Source: an uncultured Verrucomicrobiales bacterium
GTDB taxonomy: Bacteria > Verrucomicrobiota > Verrucomicrobiia > Verrucomicrobiales > Akkermansiaceae
Reading direction: 5' to 3'
NCBI GenBank assembly: GCA_937893015.1
Contig: CALBJX010000005.1
Span: forward strand, 1-42,334
DNA length: 42,334 nt
Position 1 is the stretch's first letter. Every line of letters begins with the position of its first letter. Of the stretch, positions 26,351-35,134 are shown piece after piece. The notes under the pieces were generated by a model. The model ran no database searches and was not told where the DNA came from. It worked only from the letters and a program-made list of their open reading frames with translations. The position numbers were made by a program, and so were the translations under genes.

Positions 26351-27646
26351 ATGTCATACGCCGTCATCGCAGCTCTGGTTATCTTCCTTGTCACCTACGC
26401 TCTCATTGTGTCGGAGCAGGTGCACCGCACGGTTATCGCCCTCTTCGGAGCCATGCTCATGGTGCTGGCCGGCGTAATTTCGCAGGAGGAGGCCATCCGC
26501 CACATCGACTTCAACACGCTGGCGTTGCTCATCGGCATGATGATTCAGGTCTTTGTGCTCAGCAAAACGGGGCTCTTCCGCTTCCTCTCCGTGTGGGCGG
26601 CGCAAAAGACCAAGGGCAGCCCCGTGATGCTGCTCATCGCGCTTTCCGTGCTGGTGGCGGTGTGCTCCGCCCTGCTGGATAACGTGACAACCGTGCTGCT
26701 CACCGTGCCCATCACCTTCACGCTGACGCGCGACCTCAAAATCTCCCCGCTTCCCTTCATCATCGCGCAGATTTTCTCCTCCAACATCGGCGGCACCTGC
26801 ACCATGATCGGCGACCCGCCCAACATCATGATTGCCTCCGCCGTGAAGGAGCTGGACTTCATGGCCTTCGTCATCAACCTGACGATTCCCTGCCTCATCT
26901 CCTTCGTGCTGACCATCGGCCTGCTCATCCTCATCTACCGCAAGGAGTTCCACGCCACCACCAAGAACCGCAACCGCATCATGAACATCAAGACGCAGGG
27001 CCTCATCAAGAGCGCCTCCCTGCTGCGCCGCTGCCTGTTCACGCTGGGGGTGACGATTGTGCTCTTCTGCTGCCACAGCCAGATTCCCGGCTGGGGGCTG
27101 GAGAGCGGCACCATCGCGGTGACGGGTGCATCCCTGCTCATGCTCATCACCATGCCGGACCGCGAGCGCGCCTTGGAGCAGGTGTTTGCCCGCATCGAGT
27201 GGACCACGATTTTCTTCTTCATCGGCCTCTTCGTCCTCGTCGGCGGTCTGGAGGTGAACGGCATCATCGAGTGGCTGGCCGCCCGCGCCATGGAGCTGAC
27301 GCACGGCGACCTCACACAGACGACAATGACCATCCTCGTGCTCAGCTCGGTCATGTCCTCCTTCGTGGACAACATCCCCTTCGTGGCCACCATGATTCCG
27401 CTGGTGAAGGACATGGGCACCATGGGCATCACCGATTTGGAACCCCTGTGGTGGGCGCTCTCGCTGGGTGCCTGTCTGGGCGGCAACGGCACGGTTATCG
27501 GTGCCAGCGCGAACGTGGTGGCGCTCGCCATCGCCCGCAAGCACAACCTCACGATGAGCTTCATGCAGTTCTTCAAGCTTGCCTTCCCGCTCATGCTCCT
27601 GAGCATCGGCATCTCCGCCGTGTATCTGTGGATTGTCTTCCTATAA
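26351..27646 (+). CDS. ArsB/NhaD ion-transporter superfamily membrane protein
   Basis: This 431-residue protein has about eleven hydrophobic segments in two halves. Signature loops of the ion-transporter (IT) superfamily are present: SNIGGTCTMIGDPPNIMIA in the first half and GNGTVIGASANVVA in the second. ALLDNVTTVLL and FVDNIPFVATM supply the paired re-entrant Asp-Asn motifs. The family moves sodium, arsenite or dicarboxylate anions in the inner membrane, and the substrate cannot be decided here. The gene is followed 21 bp later by a MntP-like exporter gene, so the two are probably cotranscribed from 26265-26293. An operator-like inverted repeat at that promoter suggests control by a metal or ion sensor. 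Confidence 0.85.
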   Translation: MSYAVIAALVIFLVTYALIVSEQVHRTVIALFGAMLMVLAGVISQEEAIRHIDFNTLALLIGMMIQVFVLSKTGLFRFLSVWAAQKTKGSPVMLLIALSVLVAVCSALLDNVTTVLLTVPITFTLTRDLKISPLPFIIAQIFSSNIGGTCTMIGDPPNIMIASAVKELDFMAFVINLTIPCLISFVLTIGLLILIYRKEFHATTKNRNRIMNIKTQGLIKSASLLRRCLFTLGVTIVLFCCHSQIPGWGLESGTIAVTGASLLMLITMPDRERALEQVFARIEWTTIFFFIGLFVLVGGLEVNGIIEWLAARAMELTHGDLTQTTMTILVLSSVMSSFVDNIPFVATMIPLVKDMGTMGITDLEPLWWALSLGACLGGNGTVIGASANVVALAIARKHNLTMSFMQFFKLAFPLMLLSIGISAVYLWIVFL

Positions 27647-27667
27647 CCCCCTCCTCGTCAACTCCCT

Positions 27668-28246
27668 GTGTTCTGGCTTGAGATTGCTGTCATCGGCATC
27701 ATTCTGGCGATGGATGCCACGGTGTACGCCTTTTCCTATGGCCTTGTGCTGCGGCAGGGGCGGGCATGGGCGGGGCTTATGCTCGCGCTCACTGTGGGCT
27801 TCTGGCAGTTTTTCATGCCGCTGGTGGGCTATGGCTGCGGCAGCCTTATCCGCGCATGGGTGGAGGCGTGGTCGCCGTGGATTGTGCTCGCTGTCTTCAC
27901 CACACTGGGGGCCAACATCATCCGCGAGGCTTGGAGCAAGGATGAGGAGGAAGAGGAAGAGAAGAGCACCTCCCCCCTCGGCTTCATCGGGCTCACGCTC
28001 GTGGGCCTCGCCACCTCTATCGACGCCCTTGCCGTGGGCGGCTGCATGGCCATCGGCAGCATCGGCGGCTCCTCTCTCTCCCTGCTGCATCTGCTGCTCG
28101 CCTGCGCCCTCATCGGCGGCATCACCTTTGTGCTTCCCCTGCTCTCCTTCCACAGCACACGCCTCCTGCACCGCCTGCCCACCCGGTGGGCGGAGACGAT
28201 GGCAGGGCTGCTCCTCATCGGTCTGGGTGTGAAGAACCTGTGGTGA
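27668..28246 (+). CDS. mntP: MntP-family manganese efflux protein
   Basis: This 192-residue protein has six hydrophobic segments. It is built as two MntP/DUF204 repeats with the conserved Asp motifs ILAMDATVYAFSYG (first half) and ATSIDALAVGG (second half). An acidic cytoplasmic loop (KDEEEEEE) lies between the halves. MntP exports Mn2+ across the inner membrane. The best start is GTG at 27668, 21 bp after the transporter stop, because it precedes the first membrane segment. No ATG lies nearby upstream. I see no yybP-ykoY manganese riboswitch upstream. Exact ion specificity is inferred from the family. Confidence 0.8.
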   Translation: MFWLEIAVIGIILAMDATVYAFSYGLVLRQGRAWAGLMLALTVGFWQFFMPLVGYGCGSLIRAWVEAWSPWIVLAVFTTLGANIIREAWSKDEEEEEEKSTSPLGFIGLTLVGLATSIDALAVGGCMAIGSIGGSSLSLLHLLLACALIGGITFVLPLLSFHSTRLLHRLPTRWAETMAGLLLIGLGVKNLW

Positions 28247-28283
28247 GATGGAGCGGAAAGACAAATGAGGGGGTTGTCGAACT

Positions 28284-28488
28284 GAATGTACGAAGTACGA
28301 TGTACGATGTACGAAGTTTGAGTTCCGCTCGCTACGCTCGCAAGGATAAAGGGAAGAAGGACGCAAAGCGTTTATCAATGGCTACAAGCCTTTCATACGC
28401 GCTTTGCGCCCTTTGTCCCTTTTTCTTGCGCGGCACAGCCGCGCCTAAATTTCACTTCGTACATCGTACATCGTAAATCGTACATCCC
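28284..28488. repeat. Palindromic intergenic repeat, family A copy 2
   Basis: It has the same design as 401-597. Opposed tacgatg/tacgaag arrays lie at the two ends, and there are nested hairpins inside, including gcgcggc..gccgcgc at 28428-28444 and gacgcaaagcg / cgctttgcgcc arms. The whole can fold into one long imperfect cruciform. No coding potential is convincing. It separates mntP from clpP. Confidence 0.85.
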
Positions 28489-28571
28489 TACAAATCCCTC
28501 TTTCCGTGACATACGGGGGGCGGAATCCGCGGGCTGACAGCTTTCGTTCTTTCATCCCGCCGACACCATGC

Positions 28572-28577
28572 TATAAT
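28572..28577 (+). promoter_or_regulatory. Likely -10 box of the clpP operon
   Basis: A consensus TATAAT lies 15 bp before the clpP ATG. No -35 with ideal spacing is clear; TTCTTT (28547-28552, 19-bp spacer) is the best candidate. Transcription would start around 28584. Confidence 0.5.
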
Positions 28578-28592
28578 GTCCCCATACATCTT

Positions 28593-29207
28593 ATGACTGA
28601 CAACACCCCGAAGAATTACTACATCCCCACCGTCATCGAAAAGACGAACCAAGGCGAGCGCGCGTATGACATCTACTCCCGCCTGCTGCTCGACCGCGTG
28701 ATTTTCATCGGCACGGAGATTGACGACACCGTGGCGAACTCCGTCATCGCGCAGCTGCTCTTCCTGCAGATGACCGACCCCAAGAAGGATATCCACATCT
28801 ACATCAATTCCCCCGGCGGTTCCGTGACGGCGGGTCTGGCGATTTACGACACCATGCAGTTCGTCTCCTGCGACATCAACACCTACTGCATCGGCATCGC
28901 CGCCTCCATGGCCTCCGTGCTGCTGGCGGCGGGCACAAAAGGTAAGCGTTTCTGCCTGCCGAACTCCCATGTCATGATTCACCAGGTGCGCGGCGGTGCG
29001 CAGGGCACGGCGGCGGATGTGGAGCGCACCATCAACTTCATGTTCAGCCTCGATAAGCGCCTGACGGGCATCCTCGCCAAGCACACGGGCAAGGACACCA
29101 AAACCGTCAAGAAAGATCAGGACCGCGACAACTACATGACCGCGGAGGAATCTCTCGCCTACGGTCTGGTGGACCGCATTCTGGAGCACAACCCGCAGGG
29201 TAAGTAA
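28593..29207 (+). CDS. clpP: ATP-dependent Clp protease proteolytic subunit
   Basis: This 204-residue serine protease subunit, which forms the tetradecameric chamber, has an intact catalytic triad. Ser105 is in GIAASMASV, His130 is in SHVMIHQ and Asp179 is in DQDRDNYM. INSPGGSVTAGLAIYDTM (from residue 71) is the usual handle region. The chosen ATG (MTDNTPKNYYIPTVIE) gives normal ClpP length. It heads a long same-strand run with clpX 18 bp downstream, so ClpXP is made as a unit. No propeptide beyond a few residues is obvious. Confidence 0.97.
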   Translation: MTDNTPKNYYIPTVIEKTNQGERAYDIYSRLLLDRVIFIGTEIDDTVANSVIAQLLFLQMTDPKKDIHIYINSPGGSVTAGLAIYDTMQFVSCDINTYCIGIAASMASVLLAAGTKGKRFCLPNSHVMIHQVRGGAQGTAADVERTINFMFSLDKRLTGILAKHTGKDTKTVKKDQDRDNYMTAEESLAYGLVDRILEHNPQGK

Positions 29208-29225
29208 CCCCATTCCGTTCCGACC

Positions 29226-30557
29226 ATGGCAAGCACAGCCAAGACCTGCCTCCTCTGCGGGCAAAAGGGAAGCGAAGGCCGCCCGATGCTCGATATGGGT
29301 GATTTGCACATCTGCTACCCCTGCATCGAGAATCTGGACTACCACATGTTCTCCTCGCCCAACATGGGCGATATCGCCGCAGACCGCGTGCTCTCGCTCA
29401 TCCGCGCCACGCACCCCGAGCTGCTGCCGCAGGAGGAGAGCGACGGCTCCCCCGTGCTGGAGGTCGAGACCCGCAAGCAGGACGAACTCCCCACCCCGCA
29501 GGAGCTCCACAAGGCTCTGGATGCCTACGTCATCGGTCAGGACCTCGCCAAACGCACCCTCTGCGTGGCGGTGTACAACCACTACCTGCGCCTGCGCCAA
29601 GCCAAGAGCGACGACGGCACCGAGATTGAGAAGAGCAACATTCTGCTGGCCGGCTCCACGGGCAGCGGCAAGACACTGCTCGCCAAGACGCTCGCACGCA
29701 TTCTGGATGTGCCCTTCTGCATCGTGGACGCGACCACCCTCACGGAAGCGGGCTACGTGGGCGAGGACGTGGAAAACATCGTGCTGCGACTCCTGCAGGC
29801 CGCCGACATGAACGTCGCCAAGGCCGAGCGCGGCATCATCTACGTGGATGAGATCGACAAAATCGGCCGCAAGACGCAGAACGTCAGCATCACCCGCGAT
29901 GTCTCGGGCGAGGGTGTGCAGCAGGCCCTGCTCAAAATCGTGGAAGGCACGGAGTGCAACATTCCCCCCAAGGGCGGACGCAAGCACCCGAACGAGCAGT
30001 ACATCCGCGTCAACACGGAGAACATTCTCTTCATCTGCGGCGGTGCCTTCGTCGGGCTGGAGGGCATCATCCGCAAGCGCCTCGGCTCCTCGTCCATGGG
30101 CTTCGCCGCCATCGAGGACGACCGCGATGCCAAGGAATACACCGAAGAGGAAATTCTCTCCAAGGCCATGCCCGAGGACTTTTTCATGTTCGGCATGATT
30201 CCCGAGCTCATGGGCCGTCTGCCCATCTTCTCCCCGCTCACCACCCTCACGGAAGAACAGCTCGTCAAGCTCATGACGGAGCCCAAGAACGCGCTGGTGA
30301 AGCAGTACACCAAGCTGCTGGCCATGAGCGGCGTGAAGCTCGTCGTGGAGGATGAAGCCCTGCGCGCCATGGCCAAGCTCGCCATCGAACGCGGCACGGG
30401 TGCCCGCGCGCTGCGCGGCATCTTCGAACGCCTCATGCTCGATATCATGTACACCGCCCCCGGGGACAAGACCATCGACACCGTGACCATCACCGCCGAT
30501 GTCGTACACGGCAAGGCCGAGCCGACCATCACCCGCAAGAAAGCCAAGAAGAAGTAA
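29226..30557 (+). CDS. clpX: Clp protease ATP-binding subunit ClpX
   Basis: This 443-residue AAA+ unfoldase has an N-terminal four-cysteine zinc domain (Cys8, Cys11, Cys30, Cys33). Walker A GSTGSGKT is at 143-150, pore loop GYVG at 176-179, and Walker B YVDEID at about 206-211. An SVTR-like sensor region (SITRDVSGEGVQQALL) and a GGAFVGLE segment in the ClpP-contact/large-domain area follow. It recognises tagged substrates, unfolds them and passes them to ClpP. It directly follows clpP and precedes tsaD by 16 bp. Confidence 0.97.
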   Translation: MASTAKTCLLCGQKGSEGRPMLDMGDLHICYPCIENLDYHMFSSPNMGDIAADRVLSLIRATHPELLPQEESDGSPVLEVETRKQDELPTPQELHKALDAYVIGQDLAKRTLCVAVYNHYLRLRQAKSDDGTEIEKSNILLAGSTGSGKTLLAKTLARILDVPFCIVDATTLTEAGYVGEDVENIVLRLLQAADMNVAKAERGIIYVDEIDKIGRKTQNVSITRDVSGEGVQQALLKIVEGTECNIPPKGGRKHPNEQYIRVNTENILFICGGAFVGLEGIIRKRLGSSSMGFAAIEDDRDAKEYTEEEILSKAMPEDFFMFGMIPELMGRLPIFSPLTTLTEEQLVKLMTEPKNALVKQYTKLLAMSGVKLVVEDEALRAMAKLAIERGTGARALRGIFERLMLDIMYTAPGDKTIDTVTITADVVHGKAEPTITRKKAKKK

Positions 30558-30573
30558 GACGTTTTGTACGGCC

Positions 30574-31626
30574 ATGTTGGTACTGGGTATCGAGAGCAGC
30601 TGCGATGAAACGGCGGTCGCGCTGATGGAGGACGTGCCGGGGCAGGTGCAACCCGCCCTGCTCAGCTCCGTTATCTCCACCCAGATTCCCCTGCACCGCC
30701 TCTACGGCGGCGTCATCCCCGAGCTTGCCTCCCGCAACCACTCCGCCAACCTGCCCGTGGTGCTGCAAGAGGCTCTCGACAAGGCCGGCCGCCGCGTGCA
30801 GGATGTGGATGTCTTTGCCTCCACGGCGGGGCCCGGGCTCGTGGCCGCCCTGCTGGTGGGCAACACCGCCGCCAAGGCTCTGGCGCTGGCCGCAAAGAAA
30901 CCCTTTATCGCCGTCAATCATCTGGAGGGGCACATGCTCTCCCCCTTCATCACCCGCCCGCAGGGGCTCACGCCGCACCTCTCGCTCGTGGTGTCGGGCG
31001 GGCACAGCCTGCTCGTGGACGTGCGCGGCACGGGGGATTACACCCTGCTCGGACGCTCCCGAGATGACGCCGCTGGCGAAGCCTTCGACAAGGTGGCGAA
31101 GATGCTGGCTCTTCCCTACCCCGGTGGGCCCGAAATCGACAAGCTCGCCAACGAGGGCGACCCCGCCCGCTTCGCCTTCCCCCGCCCCATGATGCACGAG
31201 GATCACCTCGACTTCTCCTTCTCAGGGCTCAAGACCGCCGTGCTCTACACCCTGCCCAAGCTCACGCCGAGCGGCGACCCGCACGACCTCGACCGCCAAA
31301 CCCTGTGCGACCTCTGCGCAGGCGTGCGCCAAGCCATCATCGACGTGCTCCTGCACAAGGCCATGAAAGCCATCAAAAAGACGCGGCACAAGGTGCTCGC
31401 CGTCTCAGGCGGCGTCTCCTGCAACTCCGCCCTGCGCGAGCAGCTGAAAACCGCCTGCGAACGCCGCCGCATCGAGCTCGTCCTTCCCCCCAACAGCCTG
31501 ACGACCGACAACGCCGCCATGATTGCCTTCGCCGGTCTTCTCCGCGCCCGCCACGGCGACTTCTCCCCCCTCGACACCCCCGTGGACCCGAACATGAAGC
31601 TCGCGGGAGCGCAAACGAGAAAATGA
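30574..31626 (+). CDS. tsaD: tRNA N6-adenosine threonylcarbamoyltransferase
   Basis: This 350-residue ASKHA-fold enzyme makes the t6A37 modification of ANN-decoding tRNAs together with TsaB, TsaC and TsaE, none of which is in this window. The N-terminal LGIESSCDET, the metal-binding HLEGH (His116, His120), VSGGHS and SGGVSCNSALR motifs are all present. ATG 30574 gives the standard N-terminus. It is third in the clpP run, a placement that suggests shared transcription, not shared function. Confidence 0.96.
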   Translation: MLVLGIESSCDETAVALMEDVPGQVQPALLSSVISTQIPLHRLYGGVIPELASRNHSANLPVVLQEALDKAGRRVQDVDVFASTAGPGLVAALLVGNTAAKALALAAKKPFIAVNHLEGHMLSPFITRPQGLTPHLSLVVSGGHSLLVDVRGTGDYTLLGRSRDDAAGEAFDKVAKMLALPYPGGPEIDKLANEGDPARFAFPRPMMHEDHLDFSFSGLKTAVLYTLPKLTPSGDPHDLDRQTLCDLCAGVRQAIIDVLLHKAMKAIKKTRHKVLAVSGGVSCNSALREQLKTACERRRIELVLPPNSLTTDNAAMIAFAGLLRARHGDFSPLDTPVDPNMKLAGAQTRK

Positions 31627-31654
31627 TTCACCATAGACCAATTATCCTTGAACC

Positions 31655-32554
31655 ATGAGTCTGCGAGAGAAACTGTGCGAGATTTTGCCGAGCCTGCTGC
31701 CCGAGCGGGAGGAGGAGGCGATTAAGGGGCGCGAGCTGATTGCCCGCGTGCGCGCGGTGTTGGGGGAGGCGTACTCCGACCACTCGCTGCGCTCGCAGTT
31801 CTCCTTCATGGTGCTGGACCCGAGCTCCTGCCTCGCCCGAGTGGAGAACGGGCAGGGTTACTACCTGCGCCGCGAGGGGGATGAGGAATCCCTGCAAAAA
31901 CTCTTCCGCGACGGCTCCGCCGGGCTGCGGGAAAGCGCCGACCCCTTCCACAAGGCTCTCGCGCTGGCGGTGCGCCTGTACGACACCGCGGGCTTGGGCG
32001 TCTTTGTGTACCCGCCCGAGGACATCGAGAGCTGGGAACGCCCCGACCTCGTGGCCGTGCAGTGGCCTGCGGGGCGCATCGAGGCGGATGGTGCCTATGT
32101 CATCGAGGACACGGAGGCCGCGCCGACCTTCCGCGCCGTGACCGTGGCGCTCTGCGACACGGCGGAGGATGCCCGCCGCGCCTTCCACCGCGCCTTGGCC
32201 TGCGGTCTGTGGGCGGAGGAGAGCGAGCTGCTCCTGCTGCCGGGGGCGGAGGCTCCCGAGGAGATGGGCCGCCTCTCCGCGCGTTTCGGCGTGGGCGTGC
32301 GCTGTCTGGCGGCGGATGCCGACCTGTTGGCCGAGCTACCCGGTGCCGATGAGATTTTCCGCATGGAGGCCGCCGAGGCCCGCGAGCTGCTGGGCGAGGT
32401 GGCGCTCACCACCCTCTCCCACCCGCGCCCGCGCATGGTCTCTGCCGCGGATGCCGCCGACCTGCCCGCCGCAGGCGTGGTGCAACAATGGGCGAAACAC
32501 TGTGTCACCCGCGGCCGCATCGAAGCCTGCGAACAGCGCGTTGCCGTCAACTGA
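31655..32554 (+). CDS. Unknown 299-residue protein
   Basis: I do not recognise this protein. The N-terminal ~70 residues (GRELIARVRAVLGEAYSDHS then LRSQFSFMVLDPSSCLARVE) have the spacing of a winged-helix-like fold, which is only a weak suggestion. The rest is acidic and Ala/Leu-rich without motifs, signal peptide or membrane segment. It lies 28 bp after tsaD and 13 bp before the next gene, in the same direction. Composition matches the backbone, so it is probably a lineage-specific cytoplasmic protein. Confidence 0.65.
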   Translation: MSLREKLCEILPSLLPEREEEAIKGRELIARVRAVLGEAYSDHSLRSQFSFMVLDPSSCLARVENGQGYYLRREGDEESLQKLFRDGSAGLRESADPFHKALALAVRLYDTAGLGVFVYPPEDIESWERPDLVAVQWPAGRIEADGAYVIEDTEAAPTFRAVTVALCDTAEDARRAFHRALACGLWAEESELLLLPGAEAPEEMGRLSARFGVGVRCLAADADLLAELPGADEIFRMEAAEARELLGEVALTTLSHPRPRMVSAADAADLPAAGVVQQWAKHCVTRGRIEACEQRVAVN

Positions 32555-32567
32555 TTCTTTTCGCCGC

Positions 32568-33287
32568 ATGTCCTCTCTCCTCAACAAGCTCTTTCGTCTG
32601 CTGGCGGGTCGCCGCTACCACCGGCTGTTTCTGCTGGCGGGGCTGCTGCTCGCGCTGTGGGGGCTCAAAGGTTTGGGGCAGGCGGCCGTCTATGTGCACG
32701 AGGCCGTGCGCGTGCCCGCCGTGGTGACGGATGTCACGCAAAAACCTTTCTCTTCTGCCTGGGAGGCTCTGCGCGGCGGCAATTGGAAGGCCGAGGTGGC
32801 CTACTACCCGCACGTGAGCTACACCCTGCCCGACGGAATCGGCCAAAATGGTTGGCGTCTGCCTGACGGCGATGCGAACGACCACCCCATCGGCGAACAG
32901 GTAGAGATTCTCACCATGCCGAACGACCCGACGACGGCACATCTCGCCGCGTGGAAGTTCATCTGGGGCGAGCCGACCGCGCTCTTCTTCGGTGGGGTTG
33001 CCGTGTTCCTCTTCGGGCGTCTTCTGCGCGGGCGTAAAGGGCACCATGCCCACCGCAGCCCCGAAAGCAAGCCGGAACGGGCGCCCGAGCGACGCCCCGA
33101 ACGCCGCGAGCCCCCGCGCTCCCGCGACGAAGCGCCCGCACCGCGCCGCACCGCCAAGAAGGGGCAGATGGAGCTGGGGCTCGATGTGGAAGAAGCGCCC
33201 GCCAAGCCCAAGCGCAAACGCAAGGCCGCTGCGGCGGACGACGCACCCAAAACGCCCCGCAAACGCAAGAAGAAGAAGGAGGAGTAA
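32568..33287 (+). CDS. DUF3592-like membrane protein with very basic C-terminal tail
   Basis: This is a 239-residue protein. One hydrophobic segment is near the N-terminus (LFLLAGLLLALWGLKGL) and a second is near residue 145 (TALFFGGVAVFLFG). Between them is a small domain (VPAVVTDVTQ, VEVAYYPHVSYTLPDG-like) resembling DUF3592. The last ~75 residues are Lys/Arg/Pro/Ala-rich (KPKRKRKAAAADD, RKRKKKKEE), like histone-H1-type tails, and should face the cytoplasm where they could bind nucleic acid or membrane. It sits 5 bp before the NERD-helicase gene. Function is unknown. Confidence 0.65.
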   Translation: MSSLLNKLFRLLAGRRYHRLFLLAGLLLALWGLKGLGQAAVYVHEAVRVPAVVTDVTQKPFSSAWEALRGGNWKAEVAYYPHVSYTLPDGIGQNGWRLPDGDANDHPIGEQVEILTMPNDPTTAHLAAWKFIWGEPTALFFGGVAVFLFGRLLRGRKGHHAHRSPESKPERAPERRPERREPPRSRDEAPAPRRTAKKGQMELGLDVEEAPAKPKRKRKAAAADDAPKTPRKRKKKKEE

Positions 33288-33292
33288 AGCAC

Positions 33293-35092
33293 ATGGCACA
33301 GATGTACCCCCGTCGTGTGGCCGGCAATGCCCAGTTCGGCGAGAAACTGGTGTATGCCGAGCTGCAGAAACTGCCTGATGACTGGGTGGTCTTCCACGAT
33401 TTCTGGGAGCATTACCGCGATGACAGCGGGCAGTATGTGAACTACGAAGCGGACTTCGTGGTGCTGGTGCCCGATTACGGCTATGTGGTGCTGGAGGTCA
33501 AGGATTGGCCGCATGCCCGCATCGTGGACGGCGAATGGCAGAGCAAGAGCGGTTTTCACGGGGCACAATGGGTCTCCATGGGACACAAGGTGAGCCCGCT
33601 GCACCAAGCAGATATTGCCTGCAACCGCCTGAAAAAGGGTCTCGTCTCCGTCGGCATCTTCCCGGAGCGCGAGGATTGGCAGCCGGAACGCCGCTGCATG
33701 GCCATCCTCACCAACTGTGTACCCGAGGATTTCGACACCGCCGCCGTGGCGGAGGACGCCCGCATCGGCAACCGCACGCACGTGCCGCTGGATACGCTCT
33801 ATGTCTGCGGCGCAGAGGCGCTGCGACAGGGCTTGAAGGAGCGCATCGAGGGGCTCTTCACCAAGCGAGGGCGACTCGGCCGCCACATGAACGAGGAGAT
33901 GGTTGCCGCCATCACCGCCTATCTGGCGCCCACGCTGTACTTCCGCATGGATTTGCGCAACTACCTGCGGCTCATGGACGAGGCGACCCTCCCCCTGCAA
34001 CAGCTCCTGCCGCTGCTGGAGGAGAGCAAGGGCGGCATCCACGTGGAGGGCTGCGCCGGCAGCGGCAAAACCGTGCTCGCCACGCGCGAGGCGGCACGCC
34101 AAGCCGCCCTCCTTCCCCGCGACGGCCGGCACCGCCTGCTGATGCTCTGCTACAACCACAACCTCGCCCACACCCTGCGCCGCCACCCCGAGCTGCACGA
34201 ACAGGCGGATGTGCTCACCATCTCCAACTTCCACGAATACTGCGAGCACACCCTGCTGGAACCCGCGGGCATGAGCCATCTCATCGACCGCACGGGCGAG
34301 GGCGACCCGCTCTCCGACGCCGCCCTGCGCTACCTCAGCGAGCACACGGCAGAGGCTCCCGCCTATGACCGCATCTTCGTGGATGAAGCGCAGGATTTCC
34401 GCTCCTCGTGGTGGAAGCTCATCGAGCGCTGGCTGCACCCCGAGGGCAAGCTCTACATCTTTGCCGACTCGCGCCAGAAGCTCTACGCTCACCGCGGTCC
34501 CCTGCCCTCGCTGCCGACGCGCATCCGTCTGCGCCGCAACCTGCGCAACGCCCGCGAGATTGCGGAATACGGCGCGTCCTATCTGCCCGCGGAACGCCGC
34601 GCGGAAGCGCTCGACCTCTGCGGCACGGCGCCGCTCATCCTGCCGGGCACGGATGACCCGCAGGAGCGTGCGGAAGGGGTGCGCGCCTGCATCTGCCACA
34701 TCCGCGAGAACAACAACCTGCACGTCCCCAACCGCGACATCGTCGTCCTTTCCCCGTGGTCGGCGCACAACGCCCGCTCCTGCTTCCCGTATCTGGACGA
34801 CATTCTCGACTACGCCCACGGCGCGGAGGACGCCGCCGCCATCGAGGAGCGCCACCTGCGCTGCCACCGCCCGGACAGTGACAAAATCCTCGGCGACACC
34901 ATCAAATCCTTCAAAGGGCTGGAATCCGCCTACATCATCCTCACCGACATCTGCGCGGAGGACGAGAGCCGCGGCTTCAACCTCGACGCCTTCTATGTCG
35001 CCTGCACCCGCGCCAAATTCGGCCTCTGCATCGTCCCCACGAAGAGCGGGGAGCTGCTTGCCAAGCGACACCATAACGCAAGTACGAAGTAA
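33293..35092 (+). CDS. NERD nuclease-domain / UvrD-like helicase protein
   Basis: This is a 599-residue protein. Residues ~10-115 form a NERD domain with a PD-(D/E)XK-type core: EADFVVL (Asp54) and VLEVK (Glu68, Lys70). A superfamily 1 helicase part follows, with Walker A EGCAGSGKT (252-260), Walker B IFVDEAQDF (about 361-369), a RLRRNLRNA segment (motif IV-like) and a C-terminal KSFKGLESAYIILTD plus VACTRAK (motifs V-VI). It should bind, move on and cut DNA, either in repair or in defence. It belongs to the backbone-like clpP run, not the AT-rich island. The last codons run into a tacgaag-type repeat fragment (NASTK end), so the C-terminus may vary between strains. Confidence 0.85.
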   Translation: MAQMYPRRVAGNAQFGEKLVYAELQKLPDDWVVFHDFWEHYRDDSGQYVNYEADFVVLVPDYGYVVLEVKDWPHARIVDGEWQSKSGFHGAQWVSMGHKVSPLHQADIACNRLKKGLVSVGIFPEREDWQPERRCMAILTNCVPEDFDTAAVAEDARIGNRTHVPLDTLYVCGAEALRQGLKERIEGLFTKRGRLGRHMNEEMVAAITAYLAPTLYFRMDLRNYLRLMDEATLPLQQLLPLLEESKGGIHVEGCAGSGKTVLATREAARQAALLPRDGRHRLLMLCYNHNLAHTLRRHPELHEQADVLTISNFHEYCEHTLLEPAGMSHLIDRTGEGDPLSDAALRYLSEHTAEAPAYDRIFVDEAQDFRSSWWKLIERWLHPEGKLYIFADSRQKLYAHRGPLPSLPTRIRLRRNLRNAREIAEYGASYLPAERRAEALDLCGTAPLILPGTDDPQERAEGVRACICHIRENNNLHVPNRDIVVLSPWSAHNARSCFPYLDDILDYAHGAEDAAAIEERHLRCHRPDSDKILGDTIKSFKGLESAYIILTDICAEDESRGFNLDAFYVACTRAKFGLCIVPTKSGELLAKRHHNASTK

Positions 35093-35134
35093 GAATTCCG
35101 AAGTCCGAAACGGGCACATACATACTTTTTTCTT

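Noticed and set aside
28488..30680. A 730-residue minus-strand open frame over clpP and clpX
   Set aside because: It is an antisense shadow of two unmistakable genes in GC-rich DNA.
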